Assembly (NCBI RefSeq): GCF_009498275.1
Contig: NZ_CP045643.1
Span: 2,852,001 to 2,916,000 of the forward strand
Direction: 5' to 3'
Length of the DNA: 64,000 nucleotides
Origin: Streptomyces fagopyri
Lineage (GTDB): Bacteria; Actinomycetota; Actinomycetes; Streptomycetales; Streptomycetaceae
Shown here one piece after another: positions 39,217 through 47,363 of this stretch (position 1 is its first letter; every line of letters starts with the position of its first letter). Made by a program: the position numbers and the translations under genes. The notes under the pieces are model-generated. The model saw nothing but the letters and a program-made list of their open reading frames with translations, searched no databases and was not told where the DNA came from.

Positions 39217-39230
39217 TCGAAGCGCTTCGA
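39217..39230. promoter_or_regulatory. LacI-type operator, upstream copy
   Basis: TCGAAGCGCTTCGA is a perfect palindrome (extended to 16 bp by flanking G and C), with the central CG-rich half-sites typical of LacI/GalR operators. It lies 31 bp 5' of the candidate -10/-35 region and 120 bp from the regulator start. Confidence 0.75.
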
Positions 39231-39247
39231 CGCCACGAGAACGCCTC

Positions 39248-39276
39248 TGGACACACGCTCTTCACAGGACTACTCT
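39248..39276 (+). promoter_or_regulatory. Candidate promoter of the LacI-family gene
   Basis: TGGACA (39248-39253), a 17-bp spacer and TACTCT (39271-39276). It lies between the two operator copies, which would allow repression by looping or direct blocking. Confidence 0.5.
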
Positions 39277-39317
39277 CGATCCGCCCTCACCCGCCCCTAT
39301 CCCGTGGCGCGCGCACT

Positions 39318-39333
39318 GTCGAAGCGCTTCACG
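39318..39333. promoter_or_regulatory. LacI-type operator, downstream copy
   Basis: GTCGAAGCGCTTCACG matches the upstream operator over GTCGAAGCGCTTC, with its right arm slightly degenerate. The two centres are 102 bp apart. It lies 17 bp before the start codon, overlapping the expected 5' leader. Confidence 0.7.
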
Positions 39334-39349
39334 AAGCTTGGAGAGCCGG

Positions 39350-40363
39350 ATGGTCACCCTCGCCGAGGTCGCCCAGCACGCCGGAGTCTCGGCGAGCACG
39401 GTGAGCTATGTCCTCAGCGGCAAGCGGTCCATCTCCGCGGACACCCGGCAGCGGGTCGAACGGAGCATCCAGGAGCTCGGCTACCACCCGAACGCGGGCG
39501 CCCGGGCCCTGGCGAGCAGCCGGTCCAACATCATCGCGCTGATGGTTCCGCTCCGTACCGACATGTACGTACCCGTGATGATGGAGATCGCCATCGCGGT
39601 GGCGACCCACGCCCGCACCTTCGGGTACGACGTGCTGCTGCTCACCGGCGAGGAGGGGCCCGACGCCGTGCGCCGGGTCACCGGCAGCGGCCTCGCCGAC
39701 GCGATGATCCTGATGGACGTCGAACTCGACGACGAGCGGCTGCCGTTGCTGCGCCGGACGGACCAGCCGTCGGTGCTGATCGGGCTGCCCGCCGACACCT
39801 CGGGACTGACCTGCGTCGATCTCGATTTCGGGGCGACGGGCGCGCTGTGCGCCGAGCACCTCGCGGTGCTGGGCCACCGGGACGTCGCGGTCATCGGCGA
39901 GGCGCCCGCCGTCTACGAACGGCACACGGGCTTCGCCGAGCGCACGCTCGACGGACTGCGGTCCCGGGCGCGCGAGTTGGGGCTGCGGGTACTGCACCGC
40001 CCCTGCGAGGGCGGCTTCGACGCGATGTCCCTGACGCTGGCCCGGGTCTTCGACGAGCGCCCCGGCACCACGGGCTTCATCGTGCAGAACGAGTCCGCGG
40101 TCGAGCCGCTGCTGGCCCTGCTGCGCCGGCGGCGGCTTGCCGTTCCCGAGGACGTGTCGGTGATCGCGATCTGCCCGGACCAGGTCGCCACGCAGGCCTC
40201 GGTACGGCTGACCTCGGTCGCCATCCCCGCGCAGGAGATGGGCCGGCGCGCCGTCGAGCAGGTGATCGCCAAACTGGAGGGGCGTGGCGACGGCGAAGTC
40301 ACCCTCATCGCACCCGAGTTGACGGTCCGCGCGAGCACGGGCCCGGCGCCCGCGGCCGACTGA
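39350..40363 (+). CDS. LacI/GalR family transcriptional regulator
   Basis: This 337-aa repressor starts at ATG 39350, with GGAGAG at 39340-39345. The N-terminal DNA-binding helix-turn-helix is LAEVAQHAGVSASTVSYVLSG at about residues 4-24, with the hinge helix near PNAGARALASSRS. The periplasmic-binding-like sensor domain follows (NIIALMVPLRTDMYVPVMM, LAVLGHRDVAVIGE, TTGFIVQNE). The ligand is probably a sugar but cannot be told. Two matching operator-like palindromes flank its own promoter, so autoregulation is likely. No sugar transporter is adjacent; the divergent acyl-CoA dehydrogenase is the nearest potential target. Confidence 0.93.
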   Translation: MVTLAEVAQHAGVSASTVSYVLSGKRSISADTRQRVERSIQELGYHPNAGARALASSRSNIIALMVPLRTDMYVPVMMEIAIAVATHARTFGYDVLLLTGEEGPDAVRRVTGSGLADAMILMDVELDDERLPLLRRTDQPSVLIGLPADTSGLTCVDLDFGATGALCAEHLAVLGHRDVAVIGEAPAVYERHTGFAERTLDGLRSRARELGLRVLHRPCEGGFDAMSLTLARVFDERPGTTGFIVQNESAVEPLLALLRRRRLAVPEDVSVIAICPDQVATQASVRLTSVAIPAQEMGRRAVEQVIAKLEGRGDGEVTLIAPELTVRASTGPAPAAD

Positions 40364-40603
40364 CACCCCAACCGCCGCCTGTCGCCTCCTCGTTGCCGCC
40401 TCCTCCTTACCGCCTGCCGCCCGCCGCTCGCCACTTGCCGCCCGCCCCCGGCCTTCCCGCTCCCGCCGATCGTCGATCCTTCCCGCGGGACGGGGCACGG
40501 CCGCCCGCGGTGGAGTGGTGACGCACGGCATGTGACGGTTCCGTTGCCCGGAACTGTGGCCTCCACCACAGCGGGGCCGATCCCTGCCTGCTGAAGTCGG
40601 CGA

Positions 40604-41086
40604 ATGGTTCTTCTGCTCCTGCTGTTGCTTCCGGGCGGACCGGTCGCCTGCGTCGCCCTCGCCAGGTACGGCTTCGGCAGGCTCGGTCACCCGGGCGCGG
40701 GGCCCGCCGACGGCGGAGGCCGCCTGCGCGGGACGGCCGCGCTGCTGGGTGCCGCCGCGGTCGCCGTGTACGTGTGGGGCCTGCTCCATGTCGCGGGAGC
40801 GGTCCTGGCGGCGGAGGACGGCGGCACCGACTCGGCGCCGGTCCGGCCCTGCCGTACGCCCGGCTGGCAGGAGTGGGCGCGGGACCCCGGCATCACCGGC
40901 TACACCGTGAGCTACCTGCCCCTGCGGTTCGTCTGCGAGACGGGGGACGGCGGCCGGTACGCCACCGGGCACGTCCCCCGGTACGTCAACCCGGCCTTCC
41001 TCTGCCTCACGGTGGCCGCCGTGGCGACGGCCGGCTCCGCCGCCCTCGACGCCGAACGCCGGGCCAGGCGAAGGACGGTCGTGTGA
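40604..41086 (+). CDS. Small hypothetical membrane protein
   Basis: This 160-aa protein is not recognised. Three hydrophobic segments are visible: the first begins MVLLLLLLLPGGPVACVALA, the second is LLGAAAVAVYVWGLLHVAGA, and the third is AFLCLTVAAVATAGSAAL near the end, followed by a basic tail. The loop between the second and third segments has two Cys (RPCRTPGW and FVCETGDG) that may be outside and disulfide-linked. No strong ribosome-binding site is seen at 40604; GCTGAAG is only moderate. A single gene, convergent with the aldehyde dehydrogenase gene. Confidence 0.65.
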   Translation: MVLLLLLLLPGGPVACVALARYGFGRLGHPGAGPADGGGRLRGTAALLGAAAVAVYVWGLLHVAGAVLAAEDGGTDSAPVRPCRTPGWQEWARDPGITGYTVSYLPLRFVCETGDGGRYATGHVPRYVNPAFLCLTVAAVATAGSAALDAERRARRRTVV

Positions 41087-41103
41087 CGTACGGCCGCCGG
41101 ACA

Positions 41104-41148
41104 CGACGACGGCCGGAGCCCCCGCACAGTGGGTTCCGGCCGTCGTCG
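41104..41148. terminator. Bidirectional hairpin between convergent genes
   Basis: CGACGACGGCCGGA (41104-41117) and TCCGGCCGTCGTCG (41135-41148) form a perfect 14-bp stem. It lies between the membrane-protein stop (41086) and the aldehyde dehydrogenase stop (41166), so it can end both transcripts. Confidence 0.8.
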
Positions 41149-41165
41149 ATCGTTGCGGGCAGCGC

Positions 41166-42611
41166 TCAGAGCGCGAGACCCGTCAGCACGAGGACGCGCT
41201 CGTAGGTGTAGTCGTCCATCGCGAACTTGACGCCCTCGCGTCCGACGCCGGACTGCTTCACACCGCCGTACGGCATCTGGTCGGCGCGGTAGGACGGCAC
41301 GTCGCCGACCACGACACCGCCGACCTCCAGCGCCCGGTGCGCACGGAAGGCACTCTGCAGGTCATGGGTGAACACGCCCGCCTGGAGGCCGTACTTGGAG
41401 TCGTTGACGGCGGCGAAGGCCGCGGCCTCGCCGTCCACCTTCCGTACGGTGAGGACGGGTCCGAAGACCTCCTCGCAGGAGACGGTGACGTCGTCCGGCA
41501 CGTCGGCGAGGACCGTCGGCGCGTAGGACGCGCCGTCGCGCTTGCCGCCGGTGAGCAGCGAGGCACCGGCCCGGACCGCCTCGTCGACCCACGACTCGAC
41601 ACGCTCGGCCGCGTCCTCGCTGACCAGCGGGCCGACGTCGGTCTTGTCGTCCGACGGGTCACCGGTCACCTGGGCCTCGACGGCGGCGACGATGCGCGGC
41701 AGCAGCCGGTCGTACACGGACGCCTCCGCGATCACCCGCTGCACCGAGATGCAGGACTGGCCGCCCTGGTAGTTCGAGAAGGTGGCGATCCGGGTCGCGG
41801 CCCAGTCCAGGTCCTCGTCGCTCGCCCAGTCGGCGAGCACGACGGCCGCGCCGTTGCCGCCCAGCTCCAGGGTGCAGTGCTTGCGGGGCACCGAGTCCAT
41901 GATCGCGTAGCCGACCTTCTCCGAACCGGTGAAGGAGATCACGGGCAGGCGCTCGTCCTGGACGAGGGCGGGCATGCGGTCGTTGGAGACCGGCAGGATG
42001 CTCCACGAGCCGGCGGGCAGGTCCGTCTCGGCGAGCAGGTCACCGATGATCAGGCCCGACAGCGGCGTCGCGGGGGCCGGCTTCAGGATGATCGGCGCGC
42101 CGGCGGCGATGGCCGGGGCGATCTTGTGGGCGCACAGGTTGAGGGGGAAGTTGAACGGCGCGATGCCGAGGACGACGCCCTTCGGGAAGCGGCGGGTGAG
42201 GGCGAGGCGGCCCTGGCCACCGAGGTCGGTGTCGAGGCGCTGGCCCTCACCGCCGTTGAACCTGCGGGCCTCCTCCGCGGCGAAACGGAACACGGAGACC
42301 GCGCGGCCGACCTCGCCGCGGGCCCACTTGATCGGCTTGCCGTTCTCGGCGGAGATGAGCTGCGCGATCTCCTCGGTGCGCTCGACGAGGCGGCGGCTCA
42401 CGTGGTCGAGGGCGGCGGCGCGGACGTGGGCGGGGGTCGCGGCGAACTCGTCGCGTACGGCGTACGCGGCGGCCACGGCCTCCTCGACCTGGGCCTCGGT
42501 CGGGACGCTGACCTGGGCGACGAGCCGGCCGTCCCAGGGCGAGGTCACGTCGAAGGCGGTCTCGCCGGTGGCCTGGCGGCCGGCGAGCCAGAAGGCGTGG
42601 GTGGAGGTCAT
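41166..42611 (-). CDS. NAD(P)-dependent aldehyde dehydrogenase, candidate succinate-semialdehyde dehydrogenase
   Basis: This 481-aa enzyme oxidises an aldehyde to an acid. Motifs are GIAPFNFPLNLCAHKIAPA, FTGSEKVGYAI (cofactor), the general base in LELGGNGAAVV and the catalytic Cys in YQGGQSCISVQR. Start ATG 42611 is chosen because longer frames lack a ribosome-binding site. It lies beside a PucR-type regulator and 4.8 kb from gabT, so a succinate-semialdehyde role completing GABA breakdown is plausible, but the substrate is not proven by motif. A PutA/PruA or GapN-like role is an alternative. A repeat-bearing 409-bp gap separates it from pucR. Confidence 0.88.
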   Translation of the reverse strand: MTSTHAFWLAGRQATGETAFDVTSPWDGRLVAQVSVPTEAQVEEAVAAAYAVRDEFAATPAHVRAAALDHVSRRLVERTEEIAQLISAENGKPIKWARGEVGRAVSVFRFAAEEARRFNGGEGQRLDTDLGGQGRLALTRRFPKGVVLGIAPFNFPLNLCAHKIAPAIAAGAPIILKPAPATPLSGLIIGDLLAETDLPAGSWSILPVSNDRMPALVQDERLPVISFTGSEKVGYAIMDSVPRKHCTLELGGNGAAVVLADWASDEDLDWAATRIATFSNYQGGQSCISVQRVIAEASVYDRLLPRIVAAVEAQVTGDPSDDKTDVGPLVSEDAAERVESWVDEAVRAGASLLTGGKRDGASYAPTVLADVPDDVTVSCEEVFGPVLTVRKVDGEAAAFAAVNDSKYGLQAGVFTHDLQSAFRAHRALEVGGVVVGDVPSYRADQMPYGGVKQSGVGREGVKFAMDDYTYERVLVLTGLAL

Positions 42612-43020
42612 GTCGGGTCCCGGCCCTTCCGAGGTTGAGGAGTCCTTGGGTTTCGTGGTCCACGGTAGGGCCGGGGCGGCGCAGAGGCGTTTGTCCGGGG
42701 CGTAGCAGTCGCCCGGCGGGGTACGCCGCTTTGTCCCGGTCGCCGAGAGGTGTTTCGCCCCCGCCGCCCCTACCCGGCCCATCCCGTACCTGAGGCCTCC
42801 GCCCCCAGCCCCCCGCCAAGGGGCTCCGCCCCCTGGCCCCCCGTCGCCCGAAGGGCTCGTCCTCGAACGCCGGACGGGCTGAGGGTGCGGGCCCGCACCG
42901 GAAGGCTCCGGCCCAGGCCAGGTCTTTCAGCCCGTCCGGCGCTTGGGGACAAGGCACTCAAGGCCTGCGGGGGTCTGGGTGCGGAGCCCTCGGGCAGGGG
43001 CGGCCGGGTGGCGAAACCCC
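42612..43020. other. 409-bp intergenic region with a dispersed-type inverted repeat
   Basis: No gene is supported. The main content is the inverted repeat at 42859-42950. The remaining sequence is poly-C/G rich. It is the 3' flank of the PucR regulator gene and the 5' flank of the aldehyde dehydrogenase gene. Confidence 0.45.
42859..42950. repeat. Long inverted repeat of Streptomyces dispersed type
   Basis: Arms at 42859-42882 and 42927-42950 pair at 21 of 24 positions, and include CGCCGGACGGGCTGA. I recognise the arm as a common Streptomyces intergenic repeat. Inside lies a perfect 16-bp palindrome, GGTGCGGGCCCGCACC (42884-42899). Confidence 0.7.
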
Positions 43021-44679
43021 CTATTCCACGGCGGCAGCCGTCGTCTTCAGCGCCAGCCAGAGTTCCATCCGCACATCCGGATCGTCGAGAGATCTCCCGA
43101 GGATCTCCCCGACCCGCCGCATCCGGTAACGCAGCGTATGCCGGTGCACACCAAGGTCCGCGGCCGCCGCGTCCCACTGCCCGTGCCGGGACAGCCACGC
43201 CCGCAGCGAGGCCACCAGATCCCCCCGCCCGGTCGCGTCGTGCTCGTACAGCGCCCGCAGCAACCCGTCGGCGAACGCCCGCACCGCGTCGTCCGCGAGC
43301 AGCGGAAGGACCGACCCCGCGGCCAGTTCCTCGTGCTCGACCAGCGACCGCCCCCGGCGCCGGGCGACGGACAGCGCCTGTTCGGCCTGTTTGTAGGCGG
43401 CGGCCGCGGCGATCGGCCCGGCGGGGGCGGACAGGCCGACGACCAGTTCGTCCTCCTCGACGGCCGGCTGCTCCCGGGCCACGGTCCGCGCGGCGTCCAG
43501 CGCGAGGGCGTACTCCCCGCACGCGGCCACCGCCGCGCCTCCGTCCACGGCGAGCACGACCAGCCGCTCGCCGTCGGGCACGACGAGCACGGACTCGCCG
43601 GAGCGGGCGGCGGCCGACTCCACGATCTCGGCGAGCCCCCCGAGCGGGTCGCCGTTCGTGTCGGGCACCGCGACCTTGGCCTTGGACGGCTTCGCCGCGG
43701 CGACCCGGGCGTGCCCGTCGGCGTGCGCCCGGGCCGCCGAGGCGGACGCCGACTCGGCGAGGATGAGACGGAACGGCGCGTCGAGCAGGTCCCCGTACAG
43801 GTCCCCCGCCACGGTCCGGGCGTGCTCCGGCTGCCCGGCGAGCAGCATGCGCAGTACGGCCGCGCCGATCCGCTGCTCGGCCGCGTGCAGCGGGCGCGAG
43901 CGCTCGGTGGTGAGGGTGAGCAGGGCGATCGCCGAGTGCACGGCGTACCGCTCGGCGGTGCCGAGGGCGGCGGCCGTGCCGACGGCGAGCGCGGCACGGG
44001 GCCTGCGTCCGGTCCCGAGGGAGTGCAGTTCGACGCGGTCCTCGCCGCCCACCACCGAACTCGCGGGCGCGGGCCGCTCGCGCAGCCGCTCCACGTCCGG
44101 GGTGAGTCGTCCGGCCCGCCGTCCGGCCCACTCGGGCGCGGCGGCGACTACGGCGCCCGAGGCGTCGTAGAGCGCGGCCCAGCCGTCCACCTGTCCGGCG
44201 AGCGCGGCGAGCAGTCCCTGGGGGCCGTCGCTCAGCGCCTGCTTGGTCAGTTCGCGCTGCGCGGCGAAACCCGCGGTCACGGCCCGGTACTGGTCCGCGG
44301 CGATCGCGGCCGACACCGCCTTGCTGATCGCCAGGAACGGCGTGCGCCGGGGCACCTCCAGCAGCGGGAGCCCTTCTTCCACGGCCGCGTCGACGAGTGC
44401 CTTCGGGGTCTCCTCGTAGTTGACGCCGACGGCGAACCCCAGGCCCACGACCCCCGCCCCGGCGAGCCGCTTCACGTAGCGCCGCATGGCGTCCGGGTCC
44501 TCCGCGTCCAGGGTGAGCGCGGTGATGAGCAGCAGTTCCCCGCCCTCCATGTACGGCACGGGGTCGGCGAGCTCACTGACATGGGCCCAGCGGACCGGCA
44601 CGTCCAGTCGGTCCTCGCCGGCCCGCACGGTCAGCTTGAGCGCGGAGTGGTGGACGAGCGAGGCGAGCGTGGGGGGCAT
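43021..44679 (-). CDS. PucR family transcriptional regulator
   Basis: This 552-aa regulator has an N-terminal PucR sensor domain (TLASLVHHSALKLTVRAG, VGLGFAVGVNYEETPKALV), a central GGDEF-like/CdaR-type region and a C-terminal helix-turn-helix (DAAAADLGVHRHTLRYRMRRV), all diagnostic of the PucR/CdaR type. Such regulators often activate purine, polyamine, GABA or proline catabolic genes. A tandem CAAAAGATC repeat lies 47-64 bp upstream of its start (44726-44743 on the plus strand). It is flanked by an aldehyde dehydrogenase downstream and the VirD4-like ATPase upstream, both on the same strand. Confidence 0.93.
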   Translation of the reverse strand: MPPTLASLVHHSALKLTVRAGEDRLDVPVRWAHVSELADPVPYMEGGELLLITALTLDAEDPDAMRRYVKRLAGAGVVGLGFAVGVNYEETPKALVDAAVEEGLPLLEVPRRTPFLAISKAVSAAIAADQYRAVTAGFAAQRELTKQALSDGPQGLLAALAGQVDGWAALYDASGAVVAAAPEWAGRRAGRLTPDVERLRERPAPASSVVGGEDRVELHSLGTGRRPRAALAVGTAAALGTAERYAVHSAIALLTLTTERSRPLHAAEQRIGAAVLRMLLAGQPEHARTVAGDLYGDLLDAPFRLILAESASASAARAHADGHARVAAAKPSKAKVAVPDTNGDPLGGLAEIVESAAARSGESVLVVPDGERLVVLAVDGGAAVAACGEYALALDAARTVAREQPAVEEDELVVGLSAPAGPIAAAAAYKQAEQALSVARRRGRSLVEHEELAAGSVLPLLADDAVRAFADGLLRALYEHDATGRGDLVASLRAWLSRHGQWDAAAADLGVHRHTLRYRMRRVGEILGRSLDDPDVRMELWLALKTTAAAVE

Positions 44680-44725
44680 GGGACCTTCAGGTCTTCACAG
44701 GATCTTCGACGGCCACGGGTGGTCT

Positions 44726-44743
44726 GATCTTTTGGATCTTTTG
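44726..44743. promoter_or_regulatory. Perfect tandem 9-bp repeat upstream of pucR-type gene
   Basis: GATCTTTTG occurs twice in a row (44726-44734 and 44735-44743), read as CAAAAGATC twice on the gene strand. AT-rich repeats are rare in this genome, and position suggests a regulator binding site or promoter part. Confidence 0.55.
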
Positions 44744-44821
44744 GCCGCAACGTATGAACGACCTGTGTCGATTCTGCCTCACCGTACGGTCGGCCGGTGA
44801 CCTGACGTCCGGACGTCCCGG

Positions 44822-46948
44822 TCAGCCGCGCAGATCCACCAGCAGGGGCGGCGCGTGTTCCCCGCGCACGTTGGTGAGCGACAGCACCGCGTGCCCCGGC
44901 GGTACCCCGTGCGCCAGCTCGGAGGCGGACCACCGCTCGCGTTCGACCTGCCGGACGGTCACGGCCCGTGCCGTCGGGGCGTGCCCGGTGATCACCCTCC
45001 GCAGCATGTGGACGGCCTTCCCCGCCGGGGTCTCCGCGATGATCTGCCGGTCGGTGACGTCCCGCGCCTCGATCCACTCCTTCCCCCAGACCTCGGCGAA
45101 GTCCTGGCCGTCCCAGGGGGTGAGTCCGGACAGCGCCATCCGGCATCCCACGGAACCGAGCAGCGGGCCGCGCAGCGGACGCGGTACGTCGTCGAGGGTG
45201 CGAAGCGTCAGCACGGCCCCGGCGTTGCCCGACCGCAGCCGCTGGACGCCCCGTACGGCCTCGGGCGTGATCAGCCCGGTCGCGTCGTCCAGTACGAGGC
45301 AGGCGAAGAGCGAGCGGTCCTCCCGTACCGCGACGCTCGCCGTGAACTGTGCGAGCACGAGCCGCGCGAGGATCCGCGAGGCGTCGGCGTGCCCGCGCGC
45401 GGGCAGGTCGACGCGTACCCGCACCGGGTGGTCGAGTGCCCTCAGGGAGAAGGGCCGCGACTGTCCCGAGGTGTCGAAGAACCCGGCGAAGGCGGGCCGG
45501 TCGAGCAGCGCGACACGGTCCGCGAGCACGCTGCCGACGTCACCGGGGTGCCCCATCTGGCGCTCCCGGGCGTCGAGTTCCCGCAGCAGGGACTCCTGTC
45601 CGGCGTCCTGCAGCGCCTTGCGCAGCGCGCCGAGCGGCCCTGGCGTCCCGTCGAGGAGCTGTCGCAGCTCGGGCACGGAGGGGAAGCGTCCGTGGACGGC
45701 GCGGTAGGGGCCGAGCAGCTGGGCGAGCACGGTGGTCGAGCGGCGGCTGTCGCCCCCGGGGTGCGGGTCGGCGAGATCACCGGCCAGTGCCTCGGCGAGC
45801 ACCGCGGCGGCCTCGTCGGGGTCGGTGGTCCCGCCGTACAGGTCGAGGTCGTACACGGACTCGGGGTTGCCGATCCGGACGACGACGTCGTACGCGTCGA
45901 CGGGGCCGAGTCCCGCGCCCGCGGCGCCCACCACCACGACGGCGGCGCGCCCGGCGAGGGCGTGCAGGCACAGGGACTCGGCGAGGGGCCAGACGACGGA
46001 GCCGGTCTTGCCGGACCCGGCCGGGCCGACGGCGAGCAGGGAGGTCCCCAGCAGATCGGGGCCGAGGGCCAGTCCGGTCCGGCGGTAGGCGTAGGGGTTG
46101 CGCGGGTCGTCGGCGGTCTCGCCGAGCCGTACCTGTCCGGTCACCAGGTCGTGGCGGGCCAGGCGTCCGGGCAGGTCGCGCTCGCCGGAGGGGTGCAGGC
46201 AGGCGGCGGCGCCGTCCTCGAGCACGGCGGCGGTGAACGTGGCGAGGCTGTGCCGTCCGCTGCGCACTCCCTGCCAGGCGCGGGCGATCCGGGCGTGGTC
46301 GACGTCGCGCATCAGTCCGCGGCCCGCCTCGGCGGCGAGCCGGTCGGCTGCGTCGGCGGCTCCGGCGGCGCGCAGGTGGTTCCACTGCGCGGGGTCCTCC
46401 TCGGGCGCGGGCGGGCGCTCGTGGACGGGGGCGGCGCGGTGCCACGCGGGCAGTCCGTAGCGCCGCCAGACCTCACCCCAGCGGCCGAGGCGGCCGACGA
46501 CGATCATGATGGCGAGGGCGATCAGGGTGTAGTAGCCGTACCAGAGGAACGCGTTGCCGACCGGGTCGTCGCTGTGGCGCCAGGAGTCGGGGGTGAACAG
46601 TTCGAGCGGCAGGACCCACCAGCCGCCGAGGTAGCCGTTCCACAGCAGCGACCAGACCAGCCAGCCCACCAGGAAGGCGATCACCGCGCCGCTCAGCAGC
46701 TGCCGGGCCGGGATCCGTTCCGGCTCCTGCTCGGGCCGGGGCAGGTAGCCGAACCGCCACACCCCGGGGGCGGCCTCGGGCCGCGGCGCGCGCAGCCAGG
46801 TCAGGAAGGCGGATCCGTCCGGCAACGGTGGTACGCCCGGTGCCCGTGTCGGCCGTGGTGGGGCAGCCGCCGCGTCCGCCGGTCCCGCCGGACGCGGCAC
46901 CGGCCGGGCATGCGTGCCCCGCGCGTCCTGGGTCCCGTCGCTGTCCAT
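44822..46948 (-). CDS. Membrane-bound ATPase, VirD4/TraG-HerA-like (type IV coupling protein-like)
   Basis: This 708-aa protein begins with a Pro/Ala-rich leader (residues 1-50). Two hydrophobic helices follow (AVIAFLVGWLVWSLLWNGYL near 90-110; WYGYYTLIALAIMIVVG near 145-165). The ATPase part has Walker A AVGPAGSGKTGSV near residue 305-315 and Walker B ACLVLDDATGL near 550. Segment VLTLRTLDDVPRPLRGPLLG near 590 resembles the sensor region of coupling proteins. Such ATPases pump DNA or protein through membranes. No relaxase or mating-pair gene is nearby, so this is a chromosomal orphan. It looks widely conserved in Streptomyces, from memory. Partner and cargo are unknown. Confidence 0.8.
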   Translation of the reverse strand: MDSDGTQDARGTHARPVPRPAGPADAAAAPPRPTRAPGVPPLPDGSAFLTWLRAPRPEAAPGVWRFGYLPRPEQEPERIPARQLLSGAVIAFLVGWLVWSLLWNGYLGGWWVLPLELFTPDSWRHSDDPVGNAFLWYGYYTLIALAIMIVVGRLGRWGEVWRRYGLPAWHRAAPVHERPPAPEEDPAQWNHLRAAGAADAADRLAAEAGRGLMRDVDHARIARAWQGVRSGRHSLATFTAAVLEDGAAACLHPSGERDLPGRLARHDLVTGQVRLGETADDPRNPYAYRRTGLALGPDLLGTSLLAVGPAGSGKTGSVVWPLAESLCLHALAGRAAVVVVGAAGAGLGPVDAYDVVVRIGNPESVYDLDLYGGTTDPDEAAAVLAEALAGDLADPHPGGDSRRSTTVLAQLLGPYRAVHGRFPSVPELRQLLDGTPGPLGALRKALQDAGQESLLRELDARERQMGHPGDVGSVLADRVALLDRPAFAGFFDTSGQSRPFSLRALDHPVRVRVDLPARGHADASRILARLVLAQFTASVAVREDRSLFACLVLDDATGLITPEAVRGVQRLRSGNAGAVLTLRTLDDVPRPLRGPLLGSVGCRMALSGLTPWDGQDFAEVWGKEWIEARDVTDRQIIAETPAGKAVHMLRRVITGHAPTARAVTVRQVERERWSASELAHGVPPGHAVLSLTNVRGEHAPPLLVDLRG

Positions 46949-47363
46949 CGCCCTGCCCCCTGACCAGCCGCTCCCTGCTTCGTCCGCGAGTCAATCTAGT
47001 GCCCCCGCGGGGCGAGTTCACCGTTTACGGCGCTGCCCCCGCCGGGCGAGTTCGCGGTTCCCGGGCACGGGGGCGCAGCGGCTCGGACCACCGGCCACTC
47101 CGCGCGGCCCGCGTGCGGGGCCGTCCGGCCGGTGCGTCTGTCCACGGAGTCCCCTGTCCACGGTGTACAGGTCCTCACCCGGCTGCCCTCCCTCTATGTC
47201 CACCACGGACAAGCGGACCTTCCGACAACGCCCACATGGAGCATGCCCACCCTCCGGGGCCGGCCCTAGCCTGCGAAGAAAGAAGTCAAGCGTCCGAAAA
47301 CACCCGCCCGGCGCCCCGTCCGCCGGGGACCGTCCGGTTCGCAAGATCATCAGGGAGCCCCTC
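46949..47363. other. 415-bp divergent region between the coupling-protein-like gene and gabT
   Basis: No gene is supported. It contains direct copies of CTGTCCACGG at 47138-47147 and 47154-47163, and the hyphenated palindrome TGTCC-ACCAC-GGACA at 47217-47231. These are candidate operators for gabT control. A possible -10 TAGCCT lies at about 47269 without a clear -35. Confidence 0.45.
47138..47231. promoter_or_regulatory. Repeated TGTCC elements upstream of gabT
   Basis: Direct repeats CTGTCCACGG (47138-47147, 47154-47163) are 16 bp apart, and a TGTCC/GGACA inverted pair lies at 47217-47231. They lie 130-230 bp before the gabT start. Confidence 0.4.

Larger units (their letters stand above)
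38787..39349. other. 563-bp divergent regulatory region between acyl-CoA dehydrogenase and LacI genes
   Basis: No gene is supported; short open frames here lack ribosome-binding sites and family signatures. The right half carries two LacI-type operators with a promoter between them. The left part (38830-39200) is GC-rich without obvious hexamers for the dehydrogenase gene. Confidence 0.5.

Noticed and set aside
38839..39265. Short open frames between the acyl-CoA dehydrogenase and LacI genes
   Set aside because: Several mutually overlapping frames on both strands, none with a ribosome-binding site or family signature; the region contains operators and a promoter.
44822..46948. An integrated conjugative element around the coupling-protein-like gene
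   Set aside because: No integrase, relaxase, tRNA attachment site or composition shift flanks it; neighbours are conserved metabolic genes.
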